Shown here: one piece after another, positions 31,750 to 43,768 of the stretch
Layout: each line of letters starts with the position of its first letter
Position numbering within the stretch: position 1 is the first letter of the stretch
Assembly: GCA_033557465.1 (NCBI GenBank)
Contig: CM066031.1
Location: 1,068,736,444-1,068,800,443, forward strand
Source: Ichthyophis bannanicus
Taxonomy: Eukaryota; Chordata; Amphibia; Gymnophiona; Ichthyophiidae
Length of the DNA stretch: 64,000 nucleotides
Reading direction: 5' to 3'
Notes under the pieces: generated by a model
The model's database searches: none
Told to the model about the DNA's origin: nothing
The model's input: only the letters and a program-made list of their open reading frames with translations
Made by a program: the position numbers and the translations under genes

Positions 31750-32980
31750 TCTAGCTGCTCAACAGCTCACTGAATATTGACCAGAGAGTATTTAAGATGT
31801 CATTGCCCTTCATCCTTAATAAAGAGAGAGTAAATTTTTTAAGACAAAGAGCAGTATATGACTGCATCTGTCCTCTGAAAATGCAGTAAATGGTTTCTAG
31901 CAGTAAAATAAGCAAAGACCCCCAAGTTCCAATTTTAGATTGATCTTTATGAGGGAGGAGGAGAGGAATACCTCTGGATCTGAGGCTGTACTTTTTATAT
32001 TTTCCTCATCATAGTAGGTACTTCTGGTCTAATAATTCTGAGAAGAGGAGCAGGGGGATTTTGTCCTGTATAGTGGAGGAGAAGAGAACTGTTCAATCCT
32101 GCACCAGCATATCTGAGTAATTCAGTTCAGTTATCAAAATCACTGGAAACTGTGAAGCCTTTACACATATAAATAGAAATTGCCTTCAACTATACTGAAA
32201 AGCAGTGAGCTAGATACAAAGAAACAAATTTAAAAAATACATCAAAATATGGGAGACCGTATCCAATGGCACCCATTAAAAATTCACTGTAGATCCTATA
32301 TAACATAGCTCAGTATAAGATGGAATTGCTTATAATGTGGTCAATGGTTGGCTTCCTTTATTTCAAGCCCACATTATATCGAGTCCAGCAGCTCCATTCA
32401 GCAGCTGGGGTCCTGGGCAAGGAGCTATCTCTAAGAAACCCATGACTGGCCCAATGACCAGTAAGTGGCATCCTTGGCTTGTACAGCAGGCTACTATAAA
32501 AATCAAGGCTTTATCGTAGTATTGCAGCCTCATGACCATGGTCATGGGATCCCTTTGGAGTCCCTTCAGAGTCACTAAGGAGGCACAAGGAATACTCTGT
32601 TGGTCTTGAAAAACTGGCTATGAAGAGGAAAGGGAAAAGAGGAGAAGGAACTAGCAGTACTGAAGAAACTGTGTCTTGCCCAAAGGATTATCATGTTAAG
32701 CCCATAAGTAAAACTAACTTTCAGTACAGAGTGTGTCTGACACCTCCTGTAGCAGAGACGTTTTGAGTTTGGGTGGTAGGATCCCACCATCGCAGCCTAG
32801 TTTAAATTTGGAGAAAGATTAGCTGCTTCATCTACAAGGTGTGCAGCAGTCTATTCCTAATAGAGGGGAGTTCAACCCAGGTTCACTTAAGTCCTTTGTA
32901 GGTCCTGGAAATGTCCTTCCTTCTCTCTCCCCCCTCCCCCCCCCCTCCAGGAAGTTGCTATCAATTCTTTGGTTGGACTT
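31750..32980. other. No gene recognised
   Basis: Only short frames; a C-rich run at 32928-32947. It may include the unrecognised 5' part of the L1 ORF1 fragment that follows. Confidence 0.4.
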
Positions 32981-33112
32981 GAGAAAATTTCTCTAAAGGG
33001 TGCATGGTTGATGATGAACTGGATGGCTACCTCTCTGAACGGGGCTTTGATGCATTTGTTTAAGTTAAACTTTACTGAGCAGGAGGAGAAGTGGATCATA
33101 ATTTAAGCATGA

Positions 33113-33540
33113 TTGGGAAAAGTAGAGAATTTAGTATTATCTATGCAGGTAGTGGGCTCAGTGCATATTAAAGATAATATGATTATACTTACTAAGCTGG
33201 AGCAGATGGAAAACATGATGAGATCTGAGAACCTTAGGATTTTGAATTTCCCTGTTAATAGATTGTTATCCCCGTGGAGCTTCTGTGGAAGTATTTAAAA
33301 GAGGTACTTTGTTTACCTCAAGTTGAACGTGTGTCTTTTGAGAATGTTTATTATCTTTCAAGAGGCTCTAAGAGGAAATATGAAGAGTAAGGTGTATGGG
33401 ATCAGTAGACATCTGTGCATAATTTAGATTTGACTGCTTTTTTGGAAACCACCCAGGATACTATATCTACCCATGCAACTCTTCTGGTTACTTTTCATTC
33501 TGAAAAAAAGTTAAAATATCTCTTTCTGTGATAAAAAAGA
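33113..33540 (+). pseudogene. L1 ORF1 fragment
   Basis: The plus strand reads like the end of the coiled coil and the RRM region of an L1 ORF1 protein: LEQMENMMRSENLRILNFPV (about 33195-33250), then in other frames AFLETTQDTISTHATLLVTF (about 33435-33495). The same segments exist in the ORF1 at 15337-16414 (MRSRMEALENHS, ATCLVTFALASD). Several frameshifts and stops; ended at 33540 by the Harbinger-type MITE. Confidence 0.6.
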
Positions 33541-33544
33541 TTAA

Positions 33545-34024
33545 GGGTCCGATATTGACTTGCGACAGCTGTGCACCTCTAAGATGCACAGCCATCGCAG
33601 CTGAACCGTATCCCATGGCCATATCTGCCCACCAGAATTGAATGTCTGGGTCTACCACAATGTGCTATAATGCTCCGTACAGCGCAGAAACTAAGGGCAG
33701 TGGCTCAATATCACCACTGCCTGTTAGCTCCCATGGGTAAAGATGGTCCAGGTTTTCCCATGCCTATCTTTACCCATGGGTCGCTAACCGGGCAATGGTT
33801 CAATATCACTGCTGCCCGGTTAGCAAAGGGTGCCACGTCCGCTCCGAACTACAATGCCCATGGCAGGCCCTGATTCTACACGCACAACATCAGGACATGT
33901 AGCAGCAGGACCAACGGATATTCATCAGCACTAACTGTGTTAGTGCCGATGAATATCCCTCTATAGCAGCATTTGCACAGGTTACAGGTTTTAAAACCAT
34001 GGACATGCTGTTCAATATCAGGCC
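33545..34024. mobile_element. Harbinger-type MITE, 480 bp (copy 1)
   Basis: Ends GGGTCCGATATTGA and TCAATATCAGGCC are inverted repeats, flanked by TTAA on both sides (33541-33544, 34025-34028), which includes the TAA duplication expected for PIF/Harbinger. The interior is palindromic, for example ctcccatgggtaaagat...atctttacccatgg around 33728-33780. It has the same length, ends and internal layout as the copy at 53754. Confidence 0.75.
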
Positions 34025-34079
34025 TTAAATATATTTCCCAACGTGTCTAAAGCAACTCAAATGAGGAGGAGGTTCTTTC

Positions 34080-34290
34080 TGCAGCTGAAACTATGGAAAG
34101 CTGAGCTCCTAAATTTAGGCTCCCAAGTTAGCATCCTTTATTTGTGCTCTATTTTTAGCCACTCTTTGGAGGCTACATTTTCAGCTGAAAATGAATCCTA
34201 ATTTAGGCGCTTAAAATTTATGCTCCTAAATTTAGACCTGCCATTCATTTGTCTAGATTTATGAGTCTAATTTAGATGACTAGTGCTGAT
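34080..34290. mobile_element. Remnant related to the 9639 palindromic repeat
   Basis: Gctcctaaatttaggctcc, ttaaaatttatgctcctaaattta and catttgtctagatttatgag resemble 10190-10350. Decayed and without clear ends. Confidence 0.4.
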
Positions 34291-34299
34291 AATCAGTGC

Positions 34300-35420
34300 T
34301 AAGCTCCTTTTTTCCCCTGTCCTATGCATGTCTATCATACCTCTCCTCTCCCCACCTTTTTTCCAAAGTATATATATTGAGATGTTTAAATCTGTCCCCA
34401 TATGCTTTATAATGAAGACACTGACCATTTTAGATGCCACCCTCTGCACCATATACATCCTGTTTACATCTTTCTGAAAGTGTGGTTTTCAAATGAAGTC
34501 TCCCTAGAGACTTGTACAGATGCACGACCATCTCCTTTTTCCTGGTAGCTATTTCTCTCCCTCAAGAGCCAAGCATCGTTCTGGTTTTGCCATCACATTT
34601 TCTCTTTGGCCACTTTGAGATCACCTACAGGTTCTGCTTTTTATTTCATGCACTGAAGTCCTACAGTGTACTATACTATAGTGTTCTGCTCCTGTGGGGT
34701 TTTGCAGCTCATATGCACGATTATGCATTTTTTAGCATTAAATCTTAGTTTTCAAATTCTCGACCATTCTTCAAGCTTCGTTAGGTCCCTCCTCATGTTA
34801 TCTACTGCTTCCTGGGTGTCTACTTTATTGCAGATTTTGGTATCATTTGCAAAAAGAAAATCCTTAGCCAACAGTCCTTCTGCAATGTCACTTACAGAAA
34901 TGTTAGAACCGGACCAAGGACTGATCCTTGCAGCACACCTCTAATAACTTCCTTATCCTTAATGTGAACTCCATTTAACACTAACCTTTGCTTCTCTCCA
35001 AGCAACAGGTTTCTAACCCCATCAGTCACCTTAGGGCCCATCCCAAAGATGCTCAATTTATTTATAGGTCCCCTGTGTGGAACTATGTCAAAGGTTTTGC
35101 TGAAATCACATCTAGCGCTCTTCCTCAATCCAAGTCTCTGGTTACCCAGTGAAAGAAATTAATCAGATTTATCTGACAAAACCTACCTCCAGTAAAACCA
35201 TGCTGCCTCCAGTCCTGCAATCCATTGGCTTCAAAAAACTGCACTATCCTTTGTTTTATCAGCCTTTCCATTAATGATCTCTTCACAGAGGTCAGATCTA
35301 CTGGCCTGTAATTCGCGACCTCTTCTTCAATTATGCTTTAATGTAGAGGGAACATCATCCGTCCTTCTCCATTCCTCTTCATAGCAAAATCCTGCCCTCT
35401 AACAAAGAAGAGAACAGCTG
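34300..35420 (-). mobile_element. CR1 LINE fragment (RT to C-terminal region)
   Basis: The minus strand encodes CR1 ORF2 from about 35400 leftward: DFSKTFDIVPHRGPINKLS (near 35100), VLQGSVLGPVL (near 34900), then the post-catalytic part to ILWKKGG-type sequence near 34330. The catalytic FADD region is lost in a deletion or shift near 34880, and the region is punctuated by stops. The 3' UTR is missing. Confidence 0.75.
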
Positions 35421-35424
35421 CAGT

Positions 35425-35880
35425 CTTTCATAGATATTTATTTACCATCTAGAGTGCATAAAAGTAAAAGCAGAAGTCACTGGAACTGATAACTCGGTGT
35501 GGAACATTTTATTTGTAACATCAGTAAAAGTTAAGGGAGTATGTTACCCCAATGGATGGTCCTGGTGAATATTCCCCACCCCCTTGGTCAACACAGACTG
35601 CTGTGTTTGTATCATGCTACACTGTGAGCCAGGGGCACACAAAACTCACATTTTGTAACAGCTTCAAGAGAAGACAGATGTACAGTCAAAAGGCAACAAC
35701 AGCAAGAGCATAAAAGAAAATAAAAAACAGTTTTCAGCTAACATCTATTCTCTGACCAAATGTGTGCTTTAAAAAAATGCCCTTTATTGATTTTTATGTT
35801 CTGAAGAGAATATTATGTTACATCTGGCAGAGATAAAAGGACTAAAAGCTGCAGCTGTTGAACTGCACATTGATATGTGA
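35425..35880. other. No gene recognised
   Basis: A/T-rich sequence between two CR1 fragments, with no repeats recognised apart from a short actactactactattact run at 35883-35899. Confidence 0.4.
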
Positions 35881-35899
35881 CACTACTACTACTATTACT

Positions 35900-38866
35900 A
35901 AAAAGGGAAAGATGATGGCAGTGGGGGTGTACTATCGACCACCTGGACAGAATGAATAAATGGATGATGAAATGCTCAAAGAAATCAGGGAAGCTAACAA
36001 ATGTTACAGCACAGTAATACTAATGGGTGATTTCAATTACCCCAATATTGACTGGGGCAGTGTCATGGCAGGACATGCTAGGGAGATAAAGTTTCTAGAT
36101 GAAATAAATAACTGCTTCTTGGAGCAGCTGGTTCATGAACCGACCAGAGGGGAAGCCATTTTGGATCTAGTCCTTAGTGGAACACAAGATCTGGTGCAAG
36201 AGATAAGAGTGTTGGGGCAACTTGGCAATAGTGATTATAGCATGATTGCGTTTGATTTCATAAATGGAGGAAGGATGGTAAGGAAATCCGCAGTACTACC
36301 TTTTAACTTTCAAAAGGGAGACTATGATAAAATGAGGAAAATAGTTAAGAAAAAACTAAAAGGAACCATTGCAAAGGTTAAAGATTTACATCAAGCTTGA
36401 GTGTTATTTAAAAATACTATCTTGGAAGCCCAGATCAGTTGTATTCCACACTTTAAGAAAAGTGGAAGGAGGTCCAAAAAAATGCCAGCATGGTTTAAAG
36501 ATGAGGTCAGAAAGGCTGTTCTTGCTAAAAACACATCTTTCAGGAAATGGAAAAGGGAGCCAAATGACGAAAACGGGGAAAAAACACAAGCACTGGCAAG
36601 TTAGATGGAAGGCATTGATAAGGCCTCTCAACAATCACAAAACCAATCTACTAACCTCCCTAACCCACAACCTATTAACCCCCGTCCCTCACCCCTTACC
36701 TAATCCCCCCCTCTAAGCCTCGCTCCACCCTTTCCAAATAAAAAGCTAAGTTAAGGAGAGACCAACTCCTGTATATATGTAAATACAAAGTTAAGTTGAT
36801 CCAAAAGTTGTTTGTACAATTGTTCCTTGTAGATAGTTAATACCACTGTTCCATGTAAAAGTTATTCAACTGTTAACTGTAAACCGCCCTTGATCTCTGG
36901 AAGGGGCAGTATAGAAGAAATGTATACATAAATAAATAAGGCAGGCAAAGAGAGAATTTGAGAAGAAGCTTGCTGTGGAAGCACAAATGCGTAATAAAGA
37001 CTTTTTGAAGTACATTCATAGCAAAAAACCTGTGAGAGTCAGTTGGACCATTAGATGATAAAGGGGCACTAAGAGGGGACATAGTGGAGAGACTGAATGA
37101 ATTCTTTGCTTAGGTCTTTACTGAGAAAGATGTAGGGATGTTACCTATGACTAAAATGGTATTTAAAGGTGATGCTGCAGAAGAATTGAAAGATATATCG
37201 ATACACCGGGAAGTTGTTATTACAACTATTTGATAAACTGAAGAGTAGCAAATCACCTGGACTGGATGTATACATCCAAGGGTGTTGAAGGAACTGAAAT
37301 ATGAGATTGCAGACCTACTACTGGTAATCTGTGAACTATCATTAAAATTATCTGTTATATCTGAAGATTGGAGGATGGTCAATGTAACGCCAATTTTTAA
37401 AAAGGGTTCCAGGAGTGATCCGTGAAACTTCAGACCAGTGAGCCTGACATCAGTACCAGGAAAAATGGTAGAAACCATTATAAAGAACAAAATTACAGAA
37501 CATGGCTTGATGGGAGACAGTCAACATTGCTTTAGCCAAGGAAGGTCTTGTCTTACTAATCTGTTATGTTTTTTTGAAAGTGTGAATAAATAGGTAGACA
37601 AAGGTAAGTCGGTTGGTATAGTATATCTGGATTTTCAGAAAGCCTTTGACAAGGCCCCTCATGAGAGTCTTTTGGCAAAATTAAAAAGTCATGGGATTGG
37701 AGGCAGTGTACTATTGTGGATCAGGAACTGATTAAAAGATTGAAAGCAGAGGGTAGGACTAAATGGCCAATTTTCCCAATGGAGAAAGGTGAATACTGGA
37801 GTACCCCAAGTATCTGTGCTGGGTCTGCTGCTTTTTAACATATTCGTAAATGACCTGGAAATGGGAATAACGAGTGAGGTAATCAAATTTGAAGATGACA
37901 CAAAATTATTCAAAGTTGTTAAAAACCCATGAGGACTGTGGAAAATTGCAAGAGGACCTTGATAAATTGGAAGACTGAGCATCCAAATGGGAGATTAAAT
38001 TTAATATGGACAAGTGCAAAGTTATGCACCTAGGAAAGAACAACCCAAACTATGGTTACACGATGTAAGGTTCCACATTGGGAACCACCACCCAGGAAAA
38101 AGATTTAGGTGTCATCGTGGATAACATGTTGACACTCTCCGCCCAGTGTGCAGCGACGGCCAAGAGAGCAAATAGAATGCTAGGTATCATAAGGAAAAGA
38201 ATGAAGAATAAAACAGAGGATATTATAATGCCTCTGTATCGTTCCATAGTGTGACCACACCTTGAATATTGTGTGCAATTCTGGTCATCATATCTTAAAA
38301 CAGATATAGCGTTATTAGAAAAGGTACAGAGAAAAGACACCAAAATGGTAAAGGGGATGGAAGAATACCTCTATGAAGAGAGGCTAAAAAGGTTAGGGCT
38401 CTTCAACCTAGAAAAGAAATGGCTGAGGGGAGATATGATAGAGGTGTATAAATTAATGAATGGGTGGAACGGGTAAACGTAGATTGATTGTTTACGCCAT
38501 CAAAATATAAAAAGACTAGGGGACATGCAATGAAGCTACAGGGTAACCTATTTAAGACTAATAAGAGAAAATATGTTTTCACTCAACATGTAATCAAACT
38601 GGAATTTGTTACCGGAAGATGTAGTAAAAGCTGTTAGTATAGCCGGGTTTAAAAAATGTTTGGACAAGTTCCTGGAGGAAAGGTTCATAAACTATTATTA
38701 AAGGGGACCCGGGATATCCACTTCTTGCCCCAATACAAGCATTGTGGAACCTGTGTTTTTTGGGGAAACTGCTAGGTACTTGTGACCTTGATTGGCCACT
38801 TTTGGAAACAGGATACTGGGCTTGATGGACCTTGCTCTGACCCAGTATGGCATATGTTATGTTGTC
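35900..38866 (+). mobile_element. CR1 LINE copy B (endonuclease to 3' end)
   Basis: ORF2 starts within the endonuclease (VYYRPPGQN near 35925, MGDFNYPNIDWGS near 36025), continues through the linker to about 36605, is interrupted by an L2 tail (36610-36942), and resumes with the RT: NFRPVSLTSVPGKMVE (37429), VYLDFQKAFDKAPHESLL (37619), GVPQVSVLGLLLFNIFVNDL (37800). The catalytic motif reads FEDD, where FADD is usual. The end (YKLMNG near 38450, [12 protein letters not shown] near 38610) and 3' UTR finish at 38866 with the catatgttatgtt tail. Many in-frame stops; dead. No ORF1, so 5'-truncated. Confidence 0.85.
36610..36942 (+). mobile_element. L2-type LINE 3' UTR inserted in CR1 copy B
   Basis: A C-rich 3' UTR ending in aactgtaaaccgcccttgatctctggaaggggcagtatagaag and an ataaat tail, the standard L2 hairpin end. 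It separates CR1 copy B at about codon boundary 36605/36943. No coding part is included. Confidence 0.75.
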
Positions 38867-38899
38867 ACTGTCTTGAATGTTCAAGACAGTGAGAAGTAT

Positions 38900-39630
38900 A
38901 TTGATGAGATGCTTCTTGCAACACCCAAGCTCTCCAGCAGAAGAGAATACAGAATGACGAAAGTTGGACACAAGTCACCAGGGCCTGCAGAATCACCAAC
39001 TTCCCCAGCCCTCGAATTGAAGAACCATTATGCAGCCCTGTAAGTGGAGGAGGTGAAAGCAACCCTGGAAAGGGAAGAACCAAAGCTTGAGCACCCCAAA
39101 GTTGCAGAATCAGTGACCATAAGGAAGCAAAGGGTAGTGGTGGTTGGTGACTCTCTTCTGAGAGATACTGAGGCGTCCATCTGCCGACCAGACTTGATGT
39201 CCAGAGGGGTATGCTGTCTGCCAAAATCCGAGATGTTACGGAGAGTTTGCTGAGACTCATCAAGCCAACTATTACCCAGTGTTGCTAATCCATGTCAGCA
39301 CATACGAAACTGCCAGGTATCCCTCTGAGCATATCAATAGTGAACTTATGGCTCTGGGACAGAGGGTGAAGCAGATAGGGATGCAGGTGGTATTCTCTTC
39401 AATCCTCCCTATTGAGGGTAAAGGCCAAGGCAGAGAAGCTCACAATTTGGAGATGAATGCATGGCTCCGTGGATGGTGTCATTGAGAGTGTTTTGGTTTC
39501 CTGGACCATGGGATGCTGTTCCAAGGGTTGCAGAGCAGAGATGGTGTCCATCTGTCCAAGAAAGGTTGATGTGTCTTCAGTAGCAGACTGGCTAATCTAC
39601 TGAAGAGGGCTTTAAACTAGATTTGTTGGG
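38900..39630 (+). pseudogene. CR1 ORF1 with SGNH esterase-like domain
   Basis: Frames contain RVVVVGDSLLRDTEASICRP (near 39130), the GDSL block with its catalytic Ser, then a block around LIHVSTYETARYPSEHIN (near 39280), which corresponds to the GTND block but has lost its key residues, and RDGVHLSKKG (near 39537) for the Asp/His block. CR1 ORF1 proteins are known to carry such an esterase. At least one frameshift (about 39235) and stops break the gene. Confidence 0.7.
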
Positions 39631-39689
39631 GATGGGTGAAGAAAGACCTCAAGTAATTGAAAGCCCCCCGGTAAGTGAAACATTAAATA

Positions 39690-42525
39690 CCTTTATGGAA
39701 ATGGGTAAAAGGGGCAACATATGGAAAGCGGTGTGTATAAATGCCTGTAGCATGGGAAAGAAGATCCCAGATGTTGAAGCTTTAATGGGAGAGGCTGACT
39801 TGGATTTAGTGGCAGTTACAGAAAAATGGTTCACAGAAAACCACGACTGGGATGTAACTATACCAGACTATACTTTATTCAGAAAGGACAGGGTAGGAAG
39901 AAGGGGAGGAGGTGTGGCACTACATGTAAAAAATAATATTAAAGCTTTGGAACTGCAGAGCTTAAAAGGGAGAGAGGAGACACTGTGGGTTAAACTAGAA
40001 AGAGGAAAAGAGAAATCTATTTGCATTGACATGATATACAGACCTCCCTCACAGGAGGAAGAGGTGGACAGAGAGTTAATTGAAGACATAAACAAGCATT
40101 GCTAGGAAAGGGGAAGTGCTATTGATAGGGGATTTCAATATGCCAGATATTGATTTGCACCTTCCTGCTGCAGTATCATCTAGAAGTAATGAGATCCTGG
40201 ATTCTCTACAGGGAGAACTATTCGAGCAGCTGGCAACAGAACTCACACGTGAAGGGGCTATACTGGACTTGGTGCTTACCAATGGTGAAAGTGTTTCTGA
40301 TGTTACAGTGTGAGATCACCAGTGATCATCAGATGGTGTGGTTCAGTAATAGGACTAGAGCTGTTAGAATCCATTCAAAAGCGAGGATCTTAGACTTAGG
40401 AAAACTAATTTTGCCAAGATGGTCCAATACCTTAGGGAGTAATTAGCAGGATGGGAAAAGCTGGGGGATGTAGAAAAACAATGGGCAAAACTAAAAGGGG
40501 ATATTTTAAGGGAAACTAACCTTTTTGTTAAAATGGTAAGTAAAGGTAAAAGGAAAAGGAGACAGCTATGGTTTCTGAAGGAAGTAGCTGAAAAGGTGAA
40601 GAAAAAGAGGGAGGCCTTCATGAAATATAAGAGATCACAGAGAGAGGAAGACAGGCATCTATATTTGGAAAAAACTTAGAGAAGCTAGCAAAGTAGTCAG
40701 AAAAGCAAAGATTCAAAAAGAGGAGGAAATAGCCAATGCAATAAAATGGGGGGGGGGGGGGGGGATAAGACATTTTTCAGATATGTTAGTGAGAAGAGGA
40801 AGGGCAAAAGTGGTATTGTCACACTCAAGGGTGAAGGGGAGGAATATGTACAAGCTGATGAGGATAAAGCGGAATTGCTTAACCAATATTTCTGTTCTAT
40901 GTTTACAGATGAAGAACCAAGAGCAAGCCCTCAGAAAACACCCACAAAAAGGAACAGAAGCAGGGGCATATTGAAGAATTTTCAGAAGACTGTGTTTGTG
41001 AGAAACTAGCTAAACTTAAAGTAGACAAAGCGATGGGACCGGATGGGATACACCCTAGAATACTGAGAGAACTTGGGGACATTCTAGCAGCTCCACTGAC
41101 TGACCTTTTCAATGCCTCATTGGAGTCGGGAGAGGTGCCAAAGGACTGGAGAGAGGCACATGTGGTCCCTTCACACAAAAGTGGAAGTAAGGATGTGGTT
41201 GAAAACTAAAGGCCAGTTAGTTTAACTTCAGTGGTAAGTAAATTATTGGAAGCGCTGCTAAAAGAGAAAATAGTGAGGCTTCTGGAGTCCAGAAGATTAC
41301 AGGATCTGAGGCAGCATGGATTCACCAGAAGCAGGTCTTGTCAGACAAATCTGATTGATTTCTTTGACTGGGTGACCAGGGAGTTGGACTGAGGGAGAGC
41401 CCTTGATGTGGTGTATTTAGATTTCAGTAAAGCCTTTGACACCGTACCTCACAGGCGACTTATAAACAAACTGAGCACCCCAGGGATGGACCCTAAAGTT
41501 ACTGCTTGGGTTAGAAATTGGTTGAGTGGGAGGCGAGAAATGGTACAGGTTAATGGAGCTCACTCTGAGGAGAATCAGGTTACCAGAGGTGTGCCTCAGG
41601 GATCTGTCCTTGGTCCAATTCTTTTAAACATCTTTGTTAGTGATATAGCGGAAGGGCTGTTGGGTAAGGTATGCCTCTTTGCGGATGATACCAAAATCTG
41701 CAATAGCGTAGACACCTAGGAAGGTATAGCTAGTATGAGGAGGGATCTAGCTAAGCTTGAAGAATACTCTAGAATTTGGCAGCTGAGATATAATGGTAAA
41801 AATGCATGGTCACGCATTTGGGCTGCAACAATGCAAGGGAGCAATATAATATAGGGGGTGAAGCACTTTTGTCCACTAAAGAAGAGCGGGACCTAGACGT
41901 AATTGTGTCTGATGATCTTAAAGTAGCCGAACTGGTAGAAAAGACGACTGTGAAAGCTAGAAAGATACTTGCGTGCATAGGGAGAGGAATGGCCAGCAGA
42001 AGAAAGGAGATGATAGTGCCTCTGTATAAATCTTTGGTGCGACCTCATTTAAAGTATTGTGTGCAATTCTGGAGACCACACCTTCAAAAGGATATAAACA
42101 GGCTAGAGTCAGTACAGAGGGTGGCTACTAAAATGATTAGTGGTCTTCATTAGAAAGCACATGAGGACAGACTTAAGGATCTTAATATGTACACCTTAGA
42201 GGAAAGGTGGGATAAAGGTGATATGATTGAGACATTTAAATACCTCAGTGGTATAAATGCACAGGAGGAGAGCCTCTTTCGATTGAAGGGAAGTTCATCT
42301 ACAAGGGGACATGGGATGAGGGTGAAAGGGGATAGATTCAGGAGTGATATGCGGAAATATTTCATTACGGAAAGAGTGGTGGATCCATGGAATAGACTCC
42401 CAGTGGAGGTGGTAGAGATGAAGACAATATCTGAATTCAAAGAAGCATGGGACAAATACAGAGGATCTCTAAAGGAAAAAAGGGGGACTGTTGTAATGGT
42501 TGATAAGGAAGGACAGACTAGATAG
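39690..42525 (+). pseudogene. CR1 ORF2 (endonuclease + reverse transcriptase), broken
   Basis: Domains in order: APE endonuclease (INACSMGKKIPDVEAL, VTEKWFTENHDW, GGGVALHVKN, DMIYRPPS, GDFNMPDID; 39740-40150), linker, RT (MGPDGIHPRILRELGD near 41035, RPVSLTSVVSKLLE near 41210, [17 protein letters not shown] near 41415, GVPQGSVLGPILLNIFVSD near 41590, FADD at 41678-41689) and the C-terminal region to WNRLPVEVVEMKTISEF. Breaks include stops near 40104, 41208 and 41391, and a shift at the G run near 40750. The catalytic residues themselves are intact. Confidence 0.85.
40747..40763 (+). repeat. G tract in CR1 copy A
   Basis: About 17 consecutive G inside the ORF2 linker; shifts the reading frame. 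Length may vary between alleles or be uncertain in the assembly. Confidence 0.8.
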
Positions 42526-42574
42526 GCCATGTGGTCATTTTCTATCGTCATGTTTCTATGTTTCTGTGTATTGG

Positions 42575-43335
42575 GGCTGGTGGAAGGTTAACCATGCAGC
42601 AGAATTCTGGATAGATTGAAGAGGAAAGAGATGATACTGAGGGAGATCAGCAAGAAGGAGGTTGCAATAGTCATGATGGGAGGTGACCAAAGAGTGGACA
42701 TGAGCTTTAGTAGTGTATTCAGAGAGGAAGGGGTGAATTTTGTTAATGTTACTGAAAAAGAAACAACAAGTTTTGGCTATATGCTGAATATGAGTGGAGA
42801 AGGAAAGATAGGAGTCAAGGATAGCCCCAAGATTGTGGCCAAGGAAATAGGAAGAAGAAGAGTGTTGTCAACAGTGATAGAAAAAGGAGGAAGATGGGGG
42901 AGGAAGGTGTAGGGGGAAAGATTCATATTCAATTTTAGGCGGCGGTGAAACATCCAGGCAGCGATGTCAGATAAGCAAGTAGAGATACGAGTGTGGAGTA
43001 AAGGAAAGATGTCAGGTGTAAATAGATACATTTGAGAGTCATCAGCATAAAAATGATACTGAAAGCCATAGGAAGAGATGAGGGCACCAAGGGACTGGAT
43101 ATAGAGAGGGAAAAGGAGAGGACCCAGAACAGACTCTTGAGGTACACCAACTGAGAAAGGCAGAAGAGTAGGAACCTCCAGAACAAACACTGAAAGAGCG
43201 AATGGAGAGCTAAGAAGAGAACCAAGACAATACAGGGCCTCTAAAACCAAGAGAGGATAACGTGTCAAGGAGGATGAGGTGGTCGACAGTATCAAAAGCA
43301 GCAGAAAGATCGAGAAGAATGAGAACCGAGTAAAT
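42575..43335 (-). mobile_element. L2-clade LINE, RT core (split by CR1/L1 nest)
   Basis: The minus strand encodes an L2 RT from [16 protein letters not shown] (about 43315) through [20 protein letters not shown] (about 43140) and YADD (plus 43039-43050) to the thumb region near 42620. It is open for over 170 codons, interrupted further on. The upstream part of the same ORF2 (NYRPISLLPFISKILDHAV and the STETAL segment) lies at 49291-49517 on the same strand. The break between them is filled by the CR1/L1 nest. Confidence 0.8.
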
Positions 43336-43633
43336 ATCCTATGAAAGGCTAAAAAGGTTAGGGCTCTTTAACCTGGAAAAGAGACGGCTGAGGGGAGATA
43401 TGATAGAAGTCTATAAATTAATGAACGGAATGGAACGGGTAAACGCAGATCAATTGTTTACGTTATCAGAATATAGAAAGACTAGGAAACATGCAATGAA
43501 GCTACAGGGTAAACTATTTAAGACTAATAAAAGAAAATATTTTTTCACTCAACGTGTAATCAAACTCTGGAATTTGTTACCGGAGGATGTAGTAAAGGCT
43601 GTTAGTGTAACTGGGTTTAAAAAAGGTTTGGAC
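43336..43633 (+). mobile_element. CR1 LINE 3' end copy C, first part
   Basis: A 5'-truncated CR1 insertion: the ORF2 C-terminus reads [56 protein letters not shown] and stays open up to the L1 insertion point in GFKKGLD. The last codons and 3' UTR continue at 49089. The join across the L1 is in frame. Confidence 0.85.
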
Positions 43634-43768
43634 GGGGGGGCGGAGCCTGATGTCCAGCGGGTAAGACGCTTCGCGCTGAAGCTCCCGAGAGGCCTACTTA
43701 GAATCCTGACTTAATACCTATACAAACTTACTATTTCGCTCCGGGCTGACCGGGGTACCTCGGGGGGG
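43634..43768 (+). promoter_or_regulatory. L1 5' UTR / presumed internal promoter
   Basis: 135 bp starting ggggggcggagcctgatg. A G-rich cggagcc start is common among full-length L1s. Since L1 carries its promoter inside the 5' UTR, this short leader would have to hold it; no specific factor site is evident. Confidence 0.5.

Larger units (their letters stand above)
38870..42571 (+). mobile_element. CR1 LINE copy A (ORF1 esterase + ORF2), near full length
   Basis: Begins directly after copy B. ORF1 (38900-39630) and ORF2 (39690-42525) are both recognisable, followed by a short 3' UTR ending ttctatcgtcatgtttctatgtttctgtg. This is the most complete CR1 in the window. Both ORFs carry stops and frameshifts, one at the 17-base G run (40747-40763). 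It abuts the L2 fragment at 42575. Confidence 0.85.
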
